Assembly: GCA_902779165.1 (NCBI GenBank)
Contig: CACZAN010000018.1
Location: 44,844 to 108,843 of the forward strand
DNA length: 64,000 nucleotides
Source: an uncultured Bacteroidales bacterium
Lineage (GTDB): Bacteria; Bacteroidota; Bacteroidia; Bacteroidales; Bacteroidaceae
Reading direction: 5' to 3'
The position numbers were made by a program, and so were the translations under genes. The notes below the pieces were generated by a model that saw nothing but the letters and a program-made list of their open reading frames with translations, did not search any database and was not told the DNA's origin. Positions 8,053 to 16,424 of this stretch are shown one piece after another. The first letter of the stretch is position 1. The number at the start of each line of letters is the position of its first letter.

Positions 8053-8811
8053 TTAGTCGGCCAGCTTTGCCTTGATGAACTCGCGGTTCAGGCGGGCAAT
8101 ATTGGCGATGGTCTCGTTCTTCGGGCACACAGCCTCGCAGGCGCGGGTATTGGTGCAGTTGCCGAATCCGAGTTCGTCCATCTTGGCGACCATGGCCTTG
8201 GCGCGCTTGGCAGCCTCTACGCGGCCTTGTGGCAGCAGGGCGAGCTGAGAGACCTTGGAGCTGACGAAGAGCATGGCGGAGCCGTTCTTACAAGCGGCGA
8301 CGCAGGCGCCACAGCCGATGCAGCTGGCGCAGTCCATGGCCTCGTCGGCATCCTGCTTGGGAATGAGGATGGCGTTGGCGTCCTGAGCCTGACCGGTGCG
8401 GATGCTGGTGTAGCCACCGGCCTGAATGATCTTGTCGAAGGCAGAGCGATCGACCATGCAGTCCTTGATGACGGGGAAGCCGGCAGAGCGCCAGGGCTCT
8501 ACGGTGATGGTCTCGCCGTCCTTGAACTTACGCATGTAGAGTTGGCAGGTGGTGGCGCCACGCTCGGTCTTGCCGTGAGGCGTACCGTTGATGTAGAGCG
8601 AGCACATGCCGCAGATACCCTCGCGGCAGTCGTGGTCGAAGACAAAAGGTTCCTTTCCGGCCTCAATGAGTTCCTCGTTCATGATGTCGAGGGCTTCGAG
8701 GAAGGAGGTGTCGTCGGGAATGTTCTTCAACAGGTGGGTGTCGAAGTGGCCCTTCTCCTTCGGGCCGTTCTGTTTCCAGAATTTTATTGTTACAGAAATA
8801 TTCTTTGCCAT
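8053..8811 (-). CDS. frdB: Fumarate reductase/succinate dehydrogenase iron-sulfur subunit
   Basis: 252 residues from ATG 8811 ([12 protein letters not shown]); an in-frame ATG nine codons upstream lies in repeat sequence and is unlikely. It carries the three cluster sites of the family: [2Fe-2S] with CREGICGMC near residue 68 and a later cysteine in GATTC, and the two C-terminal clusters with [14 protein letters not shown] and RACEAVCPK. It passes electrons between the flavin subunit and the membrane cytochrome in anaerobic fumarate respiration, the usual route to succinate in Bacteroidales. It is last in the frdCAB operon but is separated from frdA by a 530-base insertion carrying another gene. 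Confidence 0.95.
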   Translation of the reverse strand: MAKNISVTIKFWKQNGPKEKGHFDTHLLKNIPDDTSFLEALDIMNEELIEAGKEPFVFDHDCREGICGMCSLYINGTPHGKTERGATTCQLYMRKFKDGETITVEPWRSAGFPVIKDCMVDRSAFDKIIQAGGYTSIRTGQAQDANAILIPKQDADEAMDCASCIGCGACVAACKNGSAMLFVSSKVSQLALLPQGRVEAAKRAKAMVAKMDELGFGNCTNTRACEAVCPKNETIANIARLNREFIKAKLAD

Positions 8812-8821
8812 GATTTTTTTT

Positions 8822-8860
8822 AGTTGACAAGTAAACAAGTTGACGAGTTGACAAGTTGTT
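8822..8860. repeat. Left arm of TTGACRAG repeats around the IVS-type gene
   Basis: Direct units of GTTGACAAG/GTTGACGAG with an inserted AGTAAACAAG. It is complementary to the right arm at 9259-9343, and the stop codon of the enclosed gene (8859-8861) sits on its edge. Confidence 0.85.
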
Positions 8861-9209
8861 ACTCTAAAGTTTTAATGAGAGCGGAAAGCATCCTGATTAT
8901 TTCTGAAATCTGGTCTTGCAAGATATTTAGCTTATCCTCAGAAGCGAAACCAAGATTCCGTGAAATCATAATCTGTGTTTCTAATTCTGATGCTGATCCC
9001 AGAGCATTACTGAGGAACTTGACCGTTTCTTTTCCATAGAGTCTGCCATAGCCTTCAGAGATATTGGATGGAATGGAAACCGCTGCACGACGCATTTGTG
9101 ATACAATCCCAAAAAGTTCATCTTGGGGGTAATCACGCGTAACCTTATAGATATCGGTTACAAGCTCCATGCTTTTTTTCCAAACAACCAAATCCTTGTG
9201 GTTTTGCAT
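8859..9209 (-). CDS. Four-helix-bundle protein of the 23S rRNA IVS (S23) family
   Basis: A 116-residue all-helical protein beginning with [16 protein letters not shown] and containing [17 protein letters not shown] and the tail [15 protein letters not shown], all hallmarks of the bIVP/S23 four-helix-bundle family. Relatives are encoded in intervening sequences of bacterial 23S rRNA and are related in fold to Avd of diversity-generating retroelements; they are basic and thought to bind nucleic acid. Here it sits inside the fumarate reductase operon between frdA and frdB, on the same strand, bounded on both sides by mutually complementary TTGACRAG repeats. Those arms would form a long stem in the operon transcript. 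It appears to be cargo of a small mobile element; its molecular role is unknown. Confidence 0.9.
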   Translation of the reverse strand: MQNHKDLVVWKKSMELVTDIYKVTRDYPQDELFGIVSQMRRAAVSIPSNISEGYGRLYGKETVKFLSNALGSASELETQIMISRNLGFASEDKLNILQDQISEIIRMLSALIKTLE

Positions 9210-9258
9210 GTCTACTAACGTCTCTTGTTTACTTGAATTGGTTATTATTGTTTGTTTT

Positions 9259-9343
9259 AACTTGTCAACTCGTTAACTTGTCAACTTGTCAACTCATAAA
9301 ATGAACCAACTTGTCAACTCGTCAACTCGTCAACTTGTCAACT
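9259..9343. repeat. Right arm of TTGACRAG repeats, abutting the frdA stop codon
   Basis: About nine units of CAACTTGT/CAACTCGT, complementary to the left arm at 8822-8860. The arm ends inside the frdA stop codon (9342-9344), as if the element had been inserted exactly at the end of frdA. Confidence 0.85.
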
Positions 9344-11330
9344 AATTCTTATAATTTCTCGTTTGTACCTTGATTGCTTCGTACTCCAGAGGCTCCTTGA
9401 TGAGTTCAGGATCCTTGTCGGCACCCTGATACTCCCAGCAGCCGACGTAGAAGTAGTTCTCGTCATCGCGCTTGGCTTCGCCTTCCTCCGTCTGGTATTC
9501 CTCGCGGAAGTGGCCGCCGCAGCTTTCGTTACGGCTGAGTGCGTCGTGAGCCACAAGCTCGCCCATCGTGAAGAAGTCGCGTAGGTGGATAGCCTTATCA
9601 AGTTCTACGTTGAGGCCTTCCTTGCTGCCGGGCACGAAGAGGTTGGTGTCGAATTCCTTCTGCAGTTCCTTCATCTTCTGGATACCGGTCTTCAGACCCT
9701 CGGCGGTGCGACCCATGCCGACATATTCCCACATGATGTGGCCGAGTTCCTTGTGGATGCTGTCTACAGAGCGCTTGCCCTTGATGCCCATCAGGCGGTC
9801 GATCTCAGCCTGTACGCCCTTCTCTGCCTCTGCGAACTCGGGCAGGTCGGTGCTGATGCGCGGCCAGATAGCTTGATCGGCGAGGTAGTTCTGAATGGTG
9901 TAGGGGAGAACGAAGTAACCATCGGCGAGACCCTGCATTAGAGCACTGGCACCCAGACGGTTTGCACCGTGGTCGGAGAAGTTGCACTCGCCGATAGCGA
10001 ACAGTCCGGGAATGGAGGTTTGCAGCTCATAATCGACCCATACGCCGCCCATGGTGTAGTGGATGGCGGGGTAGATCATCATGGGCTTGTAGTACTTCAC
10101 GCCATTAATCTCGTTGGCGAGGTCGCCGGGATAGACATCGGTGATCTCCTCGTACATGTCGAAGAGGTTGCCGTAGCGCTGCTTCATGGCGTCGAGGCCA
10201 AGGCGGTTGATGGACTCGGAGAAGTCGAGGAACACGGCCAGACCGGTGTTGTTCACGCCGAAGCCCTTGTCGCAACGCTCCTTGGCAGCACGGCTGGCGA
10301 CGTCGCGGGGCACGAGGTTACCGAAGGCGGGATAGCGGCGCTCCAGATAGTAGTCGCGGTCCTCTTCAGGAATCTCCCAGCCCTGCAGCGTACCTTCCTG
10401 CAGCTTCTTGGCATCTTCCAGCTTCTTGGGCACCCAGATGCGGCCGTCGTTACGCAGGGACTCGGACATCAGCGTCAGCTTGGACTGCTTGTCGCCATGT
10501 ACGGGGATGCAGGTGGGGTGAATCTGTACGTAGGAGGGGTTGGCCATGTAAGCGCCCTTGCGGTAGCACTGAACGGCAGCCGTGCAGTTGCAACCCATAG
10601 CGTTGGTGGAGAGGAAGTAAGCGTTGCCATATCCGCCGGTAGCGATGACGACAGCGTTGGCGCTGAAGCGCTCCAGTTTGCCGGTCACCAGATTCTTGGC
10701 GATGATACCGCGGGCGCGGCCATCAACGATGACGACATCTTCCATCTCGTAGCGGGTGAAAAGTTTCACCTTGCCGGCCTGCACCTGTGCGCTGAGGGAG
10801 CTGTAGGCGCCGAGCAGCAGCTGCTGACCGGTCTGACCCTTGGCATAGAAAGTACGGCTCACCTGTGCGCCGCCAAAGGATCGGTTGGCCAACATGCCAC
10901 CATATTCGCGAGCAAAGGGAACGCCTTGTGCCACACACTGATCAATGATATTGTTGCTGACCTCGGCCAGACGATAGACGTTGGCTTCGCGAGCGCGGTA
11001 GTCACCGCCCTTCACGGTGTCGTAGAACAGACGATAGACAGAGTCGCCGTCGTTCTGGTAGTTCTTGGCTGCATTGATACCGCCCTGTGCAGCAATGGAG
11101 TGTGCGCGACGGGGGCTATCCTGAATGCAGAAATTATAGACGTTGAAGCCCATCTCGCCGAGTGAGGCAGCGGCGCTGGCACCAGCCAGGCCCGTACCCA
11201 CAACGATGACGTCGAGCTTCAGTTTGTTCTTCGGGTTCACCAGGCGCTGATGTGCCTTGTAGTTGGTCCATTTCTCAGCAACGGGTCCCTCGGGTATTTT
11301 GCTATTGATTTTCTTAACTTTATCTGACAT
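9342..11330 (-). CDS. frdA: Fumarate reductase/succinate dehydrogenase flavoprotein subunit
   Basis: 662 residues, the usual length for the Bacteroidetes type. It has the N-terminal FAD-binding [15 protein letters not shown], the [14 protein letters not shown] segment whose histidine binds FAD covalently in the family, and the substrate region HPTCIP near residue 270. It reduces fumarate to succinate on the cytoplasmic face of the membrane. It is the second gene of the frdCAB operon, 35 bases after frdC. Its last codon abuts the repeat arm of an inserted IVS-type gene, so its 3' end may have been slightly altered. Confidence 0.96.
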   Translation of the reverse strand: MSDKVKKINSKIPEGPVAEKWTNYKAHQRLVNPKNKLKLDVIVVGTGLAGASAAASLGEMGFNVYNFCIQDSPRRAHSIAAQGGINAAKNYQNDGDSVYRLFYDTVKGGDYRAREANVYRLAEVSNNIIDQCVAQGVPFAREYGGMLANRSFGGAQVSRTFYAKGQTGQQLLLGAYSSLSAQVQAGKVKLFTRYEMEDVVIVDGRARGIIAKNLVTGKLERFSANAVVIATGGYGNAYFLSTNAMGCNCTAAVQCYRKGAYMANPSYVQIHPTCIPVHGDKQSKLTLMSESLRNDGRIWVPKKLEDAKKLQEGTLQGWEIPEEDRDYYLERRYPAFGNLVPRDVASRAAKERCDKGFGVNNTGLAVFLDFSESINRLGLDAMKQRYGNLFDMYEEITDVYPGDLANEINGVKYYKPMMIYPAIHYTMGGVWVDYELQTSIPGLFAIGECNFSDHGANRLGASALMQGLADGYFVLPYTIQNYLADQAIWPRISTDLPEFAEAEKGVQAEIDRLMGIKGKRSVDSIHKELGHIMWEYVGMGRTAEGLKTGIQKMKELQKEFDTNLFVPGSKEGLNVELDKAIHLRDFFTMGELVAHDALSRNESCGGHFREEYQTEEGEAKRDDENYFYVGCWEYQGADKDPELIKEPLEYEAIKVQTRNYKN

Positions 11331-11365
11331 AGTTGTATAGTTTTTGAGGTTGTTAGGTTATGAAA

Positions 11366-12052
11366 TTAACCACAAATGGGTGCACCGCCCCAAACGGCGA
11401 ATTTGATGAGTACGGCGAAGAACATCAGAATGACGATCGTGGACCACCAGAAACCGATGCACTGCCAGCGATTCAGCCAGATCTTGCCGCTCCAACCAAT
11501 GGTTTGGATAGCGCTCCAGAAACCGTGGTTGATGTGGAACCAGATGGCACAGAGCCAGATGACGTACAGCACCACGAAGACGGGCTGAGCGAAGGTCTGC
11601 TCGATCCAGGCGTAACCGTCGCTGGGCGAGGGCAGCTGGACATAAGCATTACCCATCAGCTCACTCCACATCATGTTGTACCAGAAGTTGTAGAGGTGAA
11701 GGCAGAGTCCCAAGCAAACGATGATACCCAGCACCAGCATGTTCTGACTGGCCCACTCCACCTTTTCGGGCTTGTTGGTAACATTGTAAGAATCGGCACC
11801 GCGAGCCTTCTTGTTCTGCAATGTCAGCCAGATGGCATAAATGAAGTGCAGTGCCATCAGGGCCGCCAAGCCAACGGTTGCGACCACGGCATACCAGTTG
11901 GCGCCGAGGAATTCGCAGATCATGTTGTAGCCTTCTGCGCTGAACAGGGCCACTACGTTCATGCACGCATGAAACGTCAGGAAGAGAATTAAGGCCAAGC
12001 CTGTCACGGACATGACCACTTTTCTTCCAATGGATGAATCAATTAACCACAT
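11366..12052 (-). CDS. frdC: Fumarate reductase/succinate dehydrogenase cytochrome b558 subunit
   Basis: 228 residues with five hydrophobic segments. The N-terminal SSIGRKVVMSVTGLALILF and the FHACMNVVALF stretch with its histidine match the b558 family of succinate:quinone oxidoreductases found in Bacteroidetes and epsilon-proteobacteria. It anchors FrdAB in the inner membrane and carries haem that links menaquinol oxidation to fumarate reduction. It is the first gene of the operon and has a good promoter about 85 bases upstream. Confidence 0.93.
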   Translation of the reverse strand: MWLIDSSIGRKVVMSVTGLALILFLTFHACMNVVALFSAEGYNMICEFLGANWYAVVATVGLAALMALHFIYAIWLTLQNKKARGADSYNVTNKPEKVEWASQNMLVLGIIVCLGLCLHLYNFWYNMMWSELMGNAYVQLPSPSDGYAWIEQTFAQPVFVVLYVIWLCAIWFHINHGFWSAIQTIGWSGKIWLNRWQCIGFWWSTIVILMFFAVLIKFAVWGGAPICG

Positions 12053-12138
12053 AAATGATAGAATTTGAAATTTAAATAATGATTGATTTTGGTTTCCTTT
12101 TTATTCTATTGTACCCCCGCACTACGCGTAAGATGCCG

Positions 12139-12169
12139 CAAATGTAAGTCTTTTTAACGATTCAACAAA
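12139..12169 (-). promoter_or_regulatory. Promoter of frdCAB
   Basis: TTTG (12166-12169, minus strand) and TACATTTG (12139-12146) are separated by 19 bases, a strong match to the Bacteroidetes promoter. The leader to frdC would be about 80 bases. Confidence 0.7.
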
Positions 12170-12194
12170 AGAAAACTGCAAAAAAATGTAACGC

Positions 12195-12228
12195 TTTACA
12201 CCAAACTCTAAACTTTTTTGTAACTTTG
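12195..12228 (+). promoter_or_regulatory. Promoter of the phosphoesterase gene
   Basis: TAACTTTG at 12221-12228 is preceded at 12195 by TTTA with 22 bases between, 26 bases before the ATG at 12254. It faces away from the frdCAB promoter. Confidence 0.6.
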
Positions 12229-12253
12229 CCCCCGAAATTAGCAAACGAGACTT

Positions 12254-13660
12254 ATGAACAGAAGAGATTTCTTCAAGAAAACCGCCATTCTTTCCGTGGC
12301 TGCAGGTGCTGCGGAAATTACGCGCGCCACAGAGCTCCTTCAGCCTACCTCCGAGCCTGCTGAAGAAGGGCTTCCTATTACCGCTTCGGAAGACGCTCAC
12401 GAGGGTGCACTCATCATCTCTGCCCCCATGCTTCAGAACTACGCCGAGACCTCCATCGGTATCGCCTTTGCCGTCAGCGACCTGGCGAATGCCTACGTCG
12501 TCATTGGCCGTCAGCCTGACCTCACAGATGGTCGCAAGGTGCTCTGCGGAGGCTATCGAATGTCCGATCTCGATGACCGCGTGGTGCAGGTGCGCATCAC
12601 CGGTCTGCAGCCCGCCACCACCTATTATTACCGTATCGGTGCCGACCGTATCGAATACAAAAGCGGTTACAGGATGAAAGTCGTTGGCACGGAGGACGAC
12701 CCCCGCACCTACCGTTTTACTACGGCAGGTGCTGCTGCCAAAGGACACTTCTGTGTCATCAACGATACCCACGCTTCGTGGGAACCCTTTGGGCGGGCTA
12801 TTGATATGATTGCTCAGTTGGCTCCTGCCTGCGTCGTCTGGAACGGCGATGCCTGCAACTCCGAGGAAACCATCGAGGCACAGATGCGTATTTTCCTCAA
12901 CCCGGAGATCAATCGCAAGGACTATGCCGCCGAGATACCCTACCTCTTCAGCCCAGGCAATCATGACTTCCGAGGCATGGCCAACCGTCATCTGGAGCGC
13001 GTGTGGATGTATCGTCAACCTGAAGAACGTCTGGCTCGCGACTGGAATCTCGGTCGCAACTACGCTGTGCGCACAGGTGATATAGCAATGATAGGACTCG
13101 ACACGGGCGAAGACAAGTTAGATACCAACCCCAAGTTTGCCGGACTTTTCCAGATGAAATCCTACCGCGAGGCACAGACACAATGGCTGCGCGACGCGCT
13201 GCAGCAACCTGAGATTGCCAGCGCACCTTATCTCGTAGCGTTCTGTCATATTCCCCTCTTCGACAGCAATCCCAAGCACAATCCAGGCGACGTAGCACCT
13301 GCCGACCAGGACCCGAAGTATAGTACTGACTTCGCTATGTGGCAGCGCACCTGTGCCAACCTGTGGTCTCCGTTGCTTGCGGAAGCTGGTTGCCAGCTTG
13401 TCATCACCGCCCACCAGCATCAATATCACTATTTTGAACCTACAGCCGAACGCCCGTGGGCAGAACTCATAGGAGGCGGACCGGAAATGGGCGAAGAAGG
13501 AGGGCGGAAGTATGCTCACCTCTTCCCCACCGTCATCGAAGGCGAGGTGCGCCAGACCCAGCTCCACATCACCGTCCACAACCTCCTCAGCGGTCATGTC
13601 CAGCAGGCATTTGCCATCAATCCGCGCAAAATCAGCAAGAAAGGCAAGCGTCGTAAGTAG
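12254..13660 (+). CDS. Tat-type metallophosphoesterase with purple acid phosphatase-like N-domain
   Basis: 468 residues. The start MNRRDFFKKTAIL is a twin-arginine signal, so export in folded form is likely. Residues about 55-155 form a fibronectin-like domain as in purple acid phosphatases (GLQPATTYYYRIG). The calcineurin-like metal site follows: NDTH, WNGDA, GNHDF, CHIPLF and AHQHQYHY supply the Asp, Asn and His ligands. The first block is NDTH rather than the usual DxH with a leading Gly. The substrate is unknown, probably a phosphomonoester or nucleotide in the periplasm. The gene is 18 bases from the transporter gene downstream and probably cotranscribed with it. Confidence 0.85.
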   Translation: MNRRDFFKKTAILSVAAGAAEITRATELLQPTSEPAEEGLPITASEDAHEGALIISAPMLQNYAETSIGIAFAVSDLANAYVVIGRQPDLTDGRKVLCGGYRMSDLDDRVVQVRITGLQPATTYYYRIGADRIEYKSGYRMKVVGTEDDPRTYRFTTAGAAAKGHFCVINDTHASWEPFGRAIDMIAQLAPACVVWNGDACNSEETIEAQMRIFLNPEINRKDYAAEIPYLFSPGNHDFRGMANRHLERVWMYRQPEERLARDWNLGRNYAVRTGDIAMIGLDTGEDKLDTNPKFAGLFQMKSYREAQTQWLRDALQQPEIASAPYLVAFCHIPLFDSNPKHNPGDVAPADQDPKYSTDFAMWQRTCANLWSPLLAEAGCQLVITAHQHQYHYFEPTAERPWAELIGGGPEMGEEGGRKYAHLFPTVIEGEVRQTQLHITVHNLLSGHVQQAFAINPRKISKKGKRRK

Positions 13661-13678
13661 TAGTCTGCAAACCAACCA

Positions 13679-14581
13679 ATGAATAAGTACACGACACTCC
13701 TTTCTCACATAGTGGCCCTTGTGGTGGTAATCATCTGGGGTTCCACGTTTGTTTTCACAAAGTTGCTCCTATTGGCAGGACTGACGGCGGCTGAGATCTT
13801 CGTCCTCCGCTTCATCATTGCCTACCTGATGCTCTTGGGATTCGCCCTGACCAAGAAATCTTTCCGGTTGCTTTCTGCCTCGCTGAAGGACGAAGTGCTG
13901 ATGCTGGCTCTGGGCATTGTGGGCGGCTCGCTGTATTTCCTTACCGAGAACAGTGCTATGAACTATACCACAACCACCAACACATCGCTCATTGTCTGCA
14001 TGTGCCCTCTGTTTGCTACAGCCCTTATCTCCCTCTTCTATAAGTCCCAGCGTCTCCACGGCATCCAGATTTTGGGAACATTGATGGCAGCTGTGGGAGT
14101 TGTCGTCGTGGTACTTAACGGGCGCTTCGTGCTCCACCTCTCACCCTTGGGCGACACATTGGCCTTTGTCGCCTGTCTCTGTTGGGCGGTCTACTCCCTG
14201 CTGATGATTCCTGCCACCCGCCACTATAGTACCCTCTTCATCACCCGCAAGGTCTTCTTCTATGGTCTCCTGTCGATGGTTCCCTATTTTCTCATCTTGC
14301 CCTCGCATCCCTCGCTGCAACTACTTCTTCGACCCGACATTCTCGGCAATCTGCTCTTTCTGGGCTGCGTGGCCTCCATGCTTTGTTTTCTTGCCTGGAA
14401 CTGGGTCATCCGCCAGCTGGGAGCCGTCGTTGCCACCAACTATGTGTACCTTAACCCTGTTGTCACTGCCCTCTTCGCCTGGCTCATTCTATCTGAGCGC
14501 ATCACCGTCTTCTTCGTCCTCGGTAGTGTCCTCATCCTGGTCGGCATGTATCTGATAAGCAAGAAACGCCCGTATGTTTAA
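13679..14581 (+). CDS. EamA-family (drug/metabolite) transporter
   Basis: 300 residues with about ten hydrophobic segments in two EamA repeats; WGSTFVFTKLLL at residue 20 and the second repeat's WAVYSLLMIPATRHY are typical. Proteins of this family export or exchange small metabolites such as amino acids; the substrate cannot be told from sequence. It follows the phosphoesterase after 18 bases and is the last gene of that short plus-strand unit. Confidence 0.85.
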   Translation: MNKYTTLLSHIVALVVVIIWGSTFVFTKLLLLAGLTAAEIFVLRFIIAYLMLLGFALTKKSFRLLSASLKDEVLMLALGIVGGSLYFLTENSAMNYTTTTNTSLIVCMCPLFATALISLFYKSQRLHGIQILGTLMAAVGVVVVVLNGRFVLHLSPLGDTLAFVACLCWAVYSLLMIPATRHYSTLFITRKVFFYGLLSMVPYFLILPSHPSLQLLLRPDILGNLLFLGCVASMLCFLAWNWVIRQLGAVVATNYVYLNPVVTALFAWLILSERITVFFVLGSVLILVGMYLISKKRPYV

Positions 14582-14607
14582 GTTGTATTATATTGCTCTT
14601 ATGCCGT

Positions 14608-14655
14608 TCTCATATAGATCTCATATTGCTCTCATATTGCTCTCCTATTGTTCTC
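14608..14655. repeat. Short tandem repeats between convergent genes
   Basis: Four to five units of TCTCATATTGC occupy most of the 100-base gap between the transporter and the adenine deaminase gene. No hairpin terminator is obvious. Confidence 0.6.
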
Positions 14656-14681
14656 ACGTTGTGATACCTTTCTTTTCATAT

Positions 14682-16349
14682 TTAGTCTTCTATTACCTTC
14701 ATGTTCTTACTGTCCCAGAGGTGCTTGTCGGTAATCTTCAGTTCTGGGATGACGGGCAGACACATGAAGGCCATCGTGATGAAGGGTGCCTTCATCGTGC
14801 AACCGGTCAGGGCAGCCATGTCGCAGAGCAACCGGCAGCGGTAAGCCACCTCATGGCCGTCGAGCGGTGACATCAGCCCTGCAATGGGCAGTGCCATCTC
14901 GATGATCTCCTCATCGGTTATTACCACCTGTCCCCCCTGCATCTCTATGACGCGGTTGACGGCATGGACAATAAACTCGTCGGAGGAGCCGATGGCCACG
15001 ATATTGTGACTGTCATGAGCCACTGACGAGGCAATGGCTCCATGACGAATGCCAAAGCCGCGCACCAGCCCGACGACAGGACGGGCCGACTGGATATAGC
15101 GGTTATAGACCACCACCTTCTGCACCTCATGCCACGGGTATTGAGAGTCCTTCATAGGGTCACCTGTCACCTCCACCACGTCGTGTCCGGTATACAGGCT
15201 CCTGTCTGCGGCAAGGATGATGTGCTTGGTGTCGCCGCAGTGGATGTCAAATTTGATGTCGTCAGCTGTGATGGGAGTGGCGCAGAAGCGGTTGGGATAA
15301 CTTTTGAGGTCGGCGATCGGCTGCCGTCGCGCGCTGATGCTTCCAAACGACAGGTTGTAACTGTAGACCTCAACACCACGGATGATGGTGTTCTGCACTC
15401 CCAGGAAAGGACCTGTATTGTTGACGATGAGGAATGTGGCTGGGTCGCCCTTTTGCAGTAGTCCCCAATTCACACCGTAGTGGCGCTGTGGGTTGATGCA
15501 AGACGCCTGAAGGACGTTCCAGAAATCGTGGTCATCGTAAAGTGCCCGCTTCACGATGGAGAGGATGTGACCACGCACGAGGTCGTCGGCGTGGCAGTCA
15601 TCGGTACACAGCATCACCTGGTCGGGATATTCGTCGATGAGCGGGTGCAGGTGGGCATAGTCCTTGGCGGCACTGCCCTCACGGATGATGACCTTCATGC
15701 CGGCACGGATACACTCGCGCCCCTCGTCGAGCGTTGTACATTCGTGGTCGGTAGAGATGCCTGCCCGGGCATAGTTCTGGCGCTGCTCTGGGGTAAGTCC
15801 GGGGGCATGGCCGTCGACGGGTTTGCCTGCCGCACGGGCAGCGGCTATCTTCGCCATCACCTCGCTATCGCCCTGTAGCACACCTGTGAAGTTCATCATC
15901 TCGGCCAAGAAGCCAATGTCATCGCGCTGCATTAGGGCTGCTATCTCCTGACTGCCGATGGTTGCACCGCTGGTCTCCACATCACCGCCCAACGCCGGTA
16001 CGCAACTGGGAGCTCCGAACAGGAAGTTGAACTGCGCCTGACTGGCCGAGTGGATCATCACGTCCACCCCTTCAACGCCCATCACATTAGCTATCTCATG
16101 CGGATCGGCGATGACCCCGATGGTGCCGTGCTCCGCCACTACACGGGCGAACTCCAAAGGCGTCATCATACTGCTCTCGATATGTACATGGCTGTCGATA
16201 AAGCCGGGCATCAGATAGGGCCATTGCTTTTCATCCCCTGGCAACTCGCAACGATTCACCTGTACAATGCGTCCATCGTCCACCACCAGTTCGCCATCGT
16301 AAATCTCGCGGCTAACCGCATCAACGATATGTCCTTGATATGTTTTCAT
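14682..16349 (-). CDS. ade: Adenine deaminase
   Basis: 555 residues, the normal length for the Ade family of amidohydrolases. It has the metal-binding start of the barrel GFIDSHVHIESSMMTP, the DPHEIANVMG segment, DGHAPGLTPEQ and CTDDCHADDL, all diagnostic for adenine deaminase rather than other amidohydrolases. It converts adenine to hypoxanthine and ammonia in the cytoplasm for purine salvage. It sits upstream of no clear operon partner; a GH3 gene ends 76 bases away on the upstream side on the same strand. Confidence 0.95.
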   Translation of the reverse strand: MKTYQGHIVDAVSREIYDGELVVDDGRIVQVNRCELPGDEKQWPYLMPGFIDSHVHIESSMMTPLEFARVVAEHGTIGVIADPHEIANVMGVEGVDVMIHSASQAQFNFLFGAPSCVPALGGDVETSGATIGSQEIAALMQRDDIGFLAEMMNFTGVLQGDSEVMAKIAAARAAGKPVDGHAPGLTPEQRQNYARAGISTDHECTTLDEGRECIRAGMKVIIREGSAAKDYAHLHPLIDEYPDQVMLCTDDCHADDLVRGHILSIVKRALYDDHDFWNVLQASCINPQRHYGVNWGLLQKGDPATFLIVNNTGPFLGVQNTIIRGVEVYSYNLSFGSISARRQPIADLKSYPNRFCATPITADDIKFDIHCGDTKHIILAADRSLYTGHDVVEVTGDPMKDSQYPWHEVQKVVVYNRYIQSARPVVGLVRGFGIRHGAIASSVAHDSHNIVAIGSSDEFIVHAVNRVIEMQGGQVVITDEEIIEMALPIAGLMSPLDGHEVAYRCRLLCDMAALTGCTMKAPFITMAFMCLPVIPELKITDKHLWDSKNMKVIED

Positions 16350-16424
16350 TGTCTGTTTGTTTTAATGAGTTCACTCGGAACTGTCCCTTCTGGGCGTTCG
16401 AGGTATAGACCACACAAGAAGTTG

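Noticed and set aside
9969-11165. 398-codon open frame on the plus strand, antisense to frdA
   Set aside because: It mirrors the conserved frdA gene, has valine/alanine/leucine-biased composition and no domain; long antisense frames are common opposite GC-rich genes.
12122-13018. 298-codon minus-strand frame overlapping the phosphoesterase
   Set aside because: Opposite to the conserved metal-site region and spans two promoters; not a real gene.
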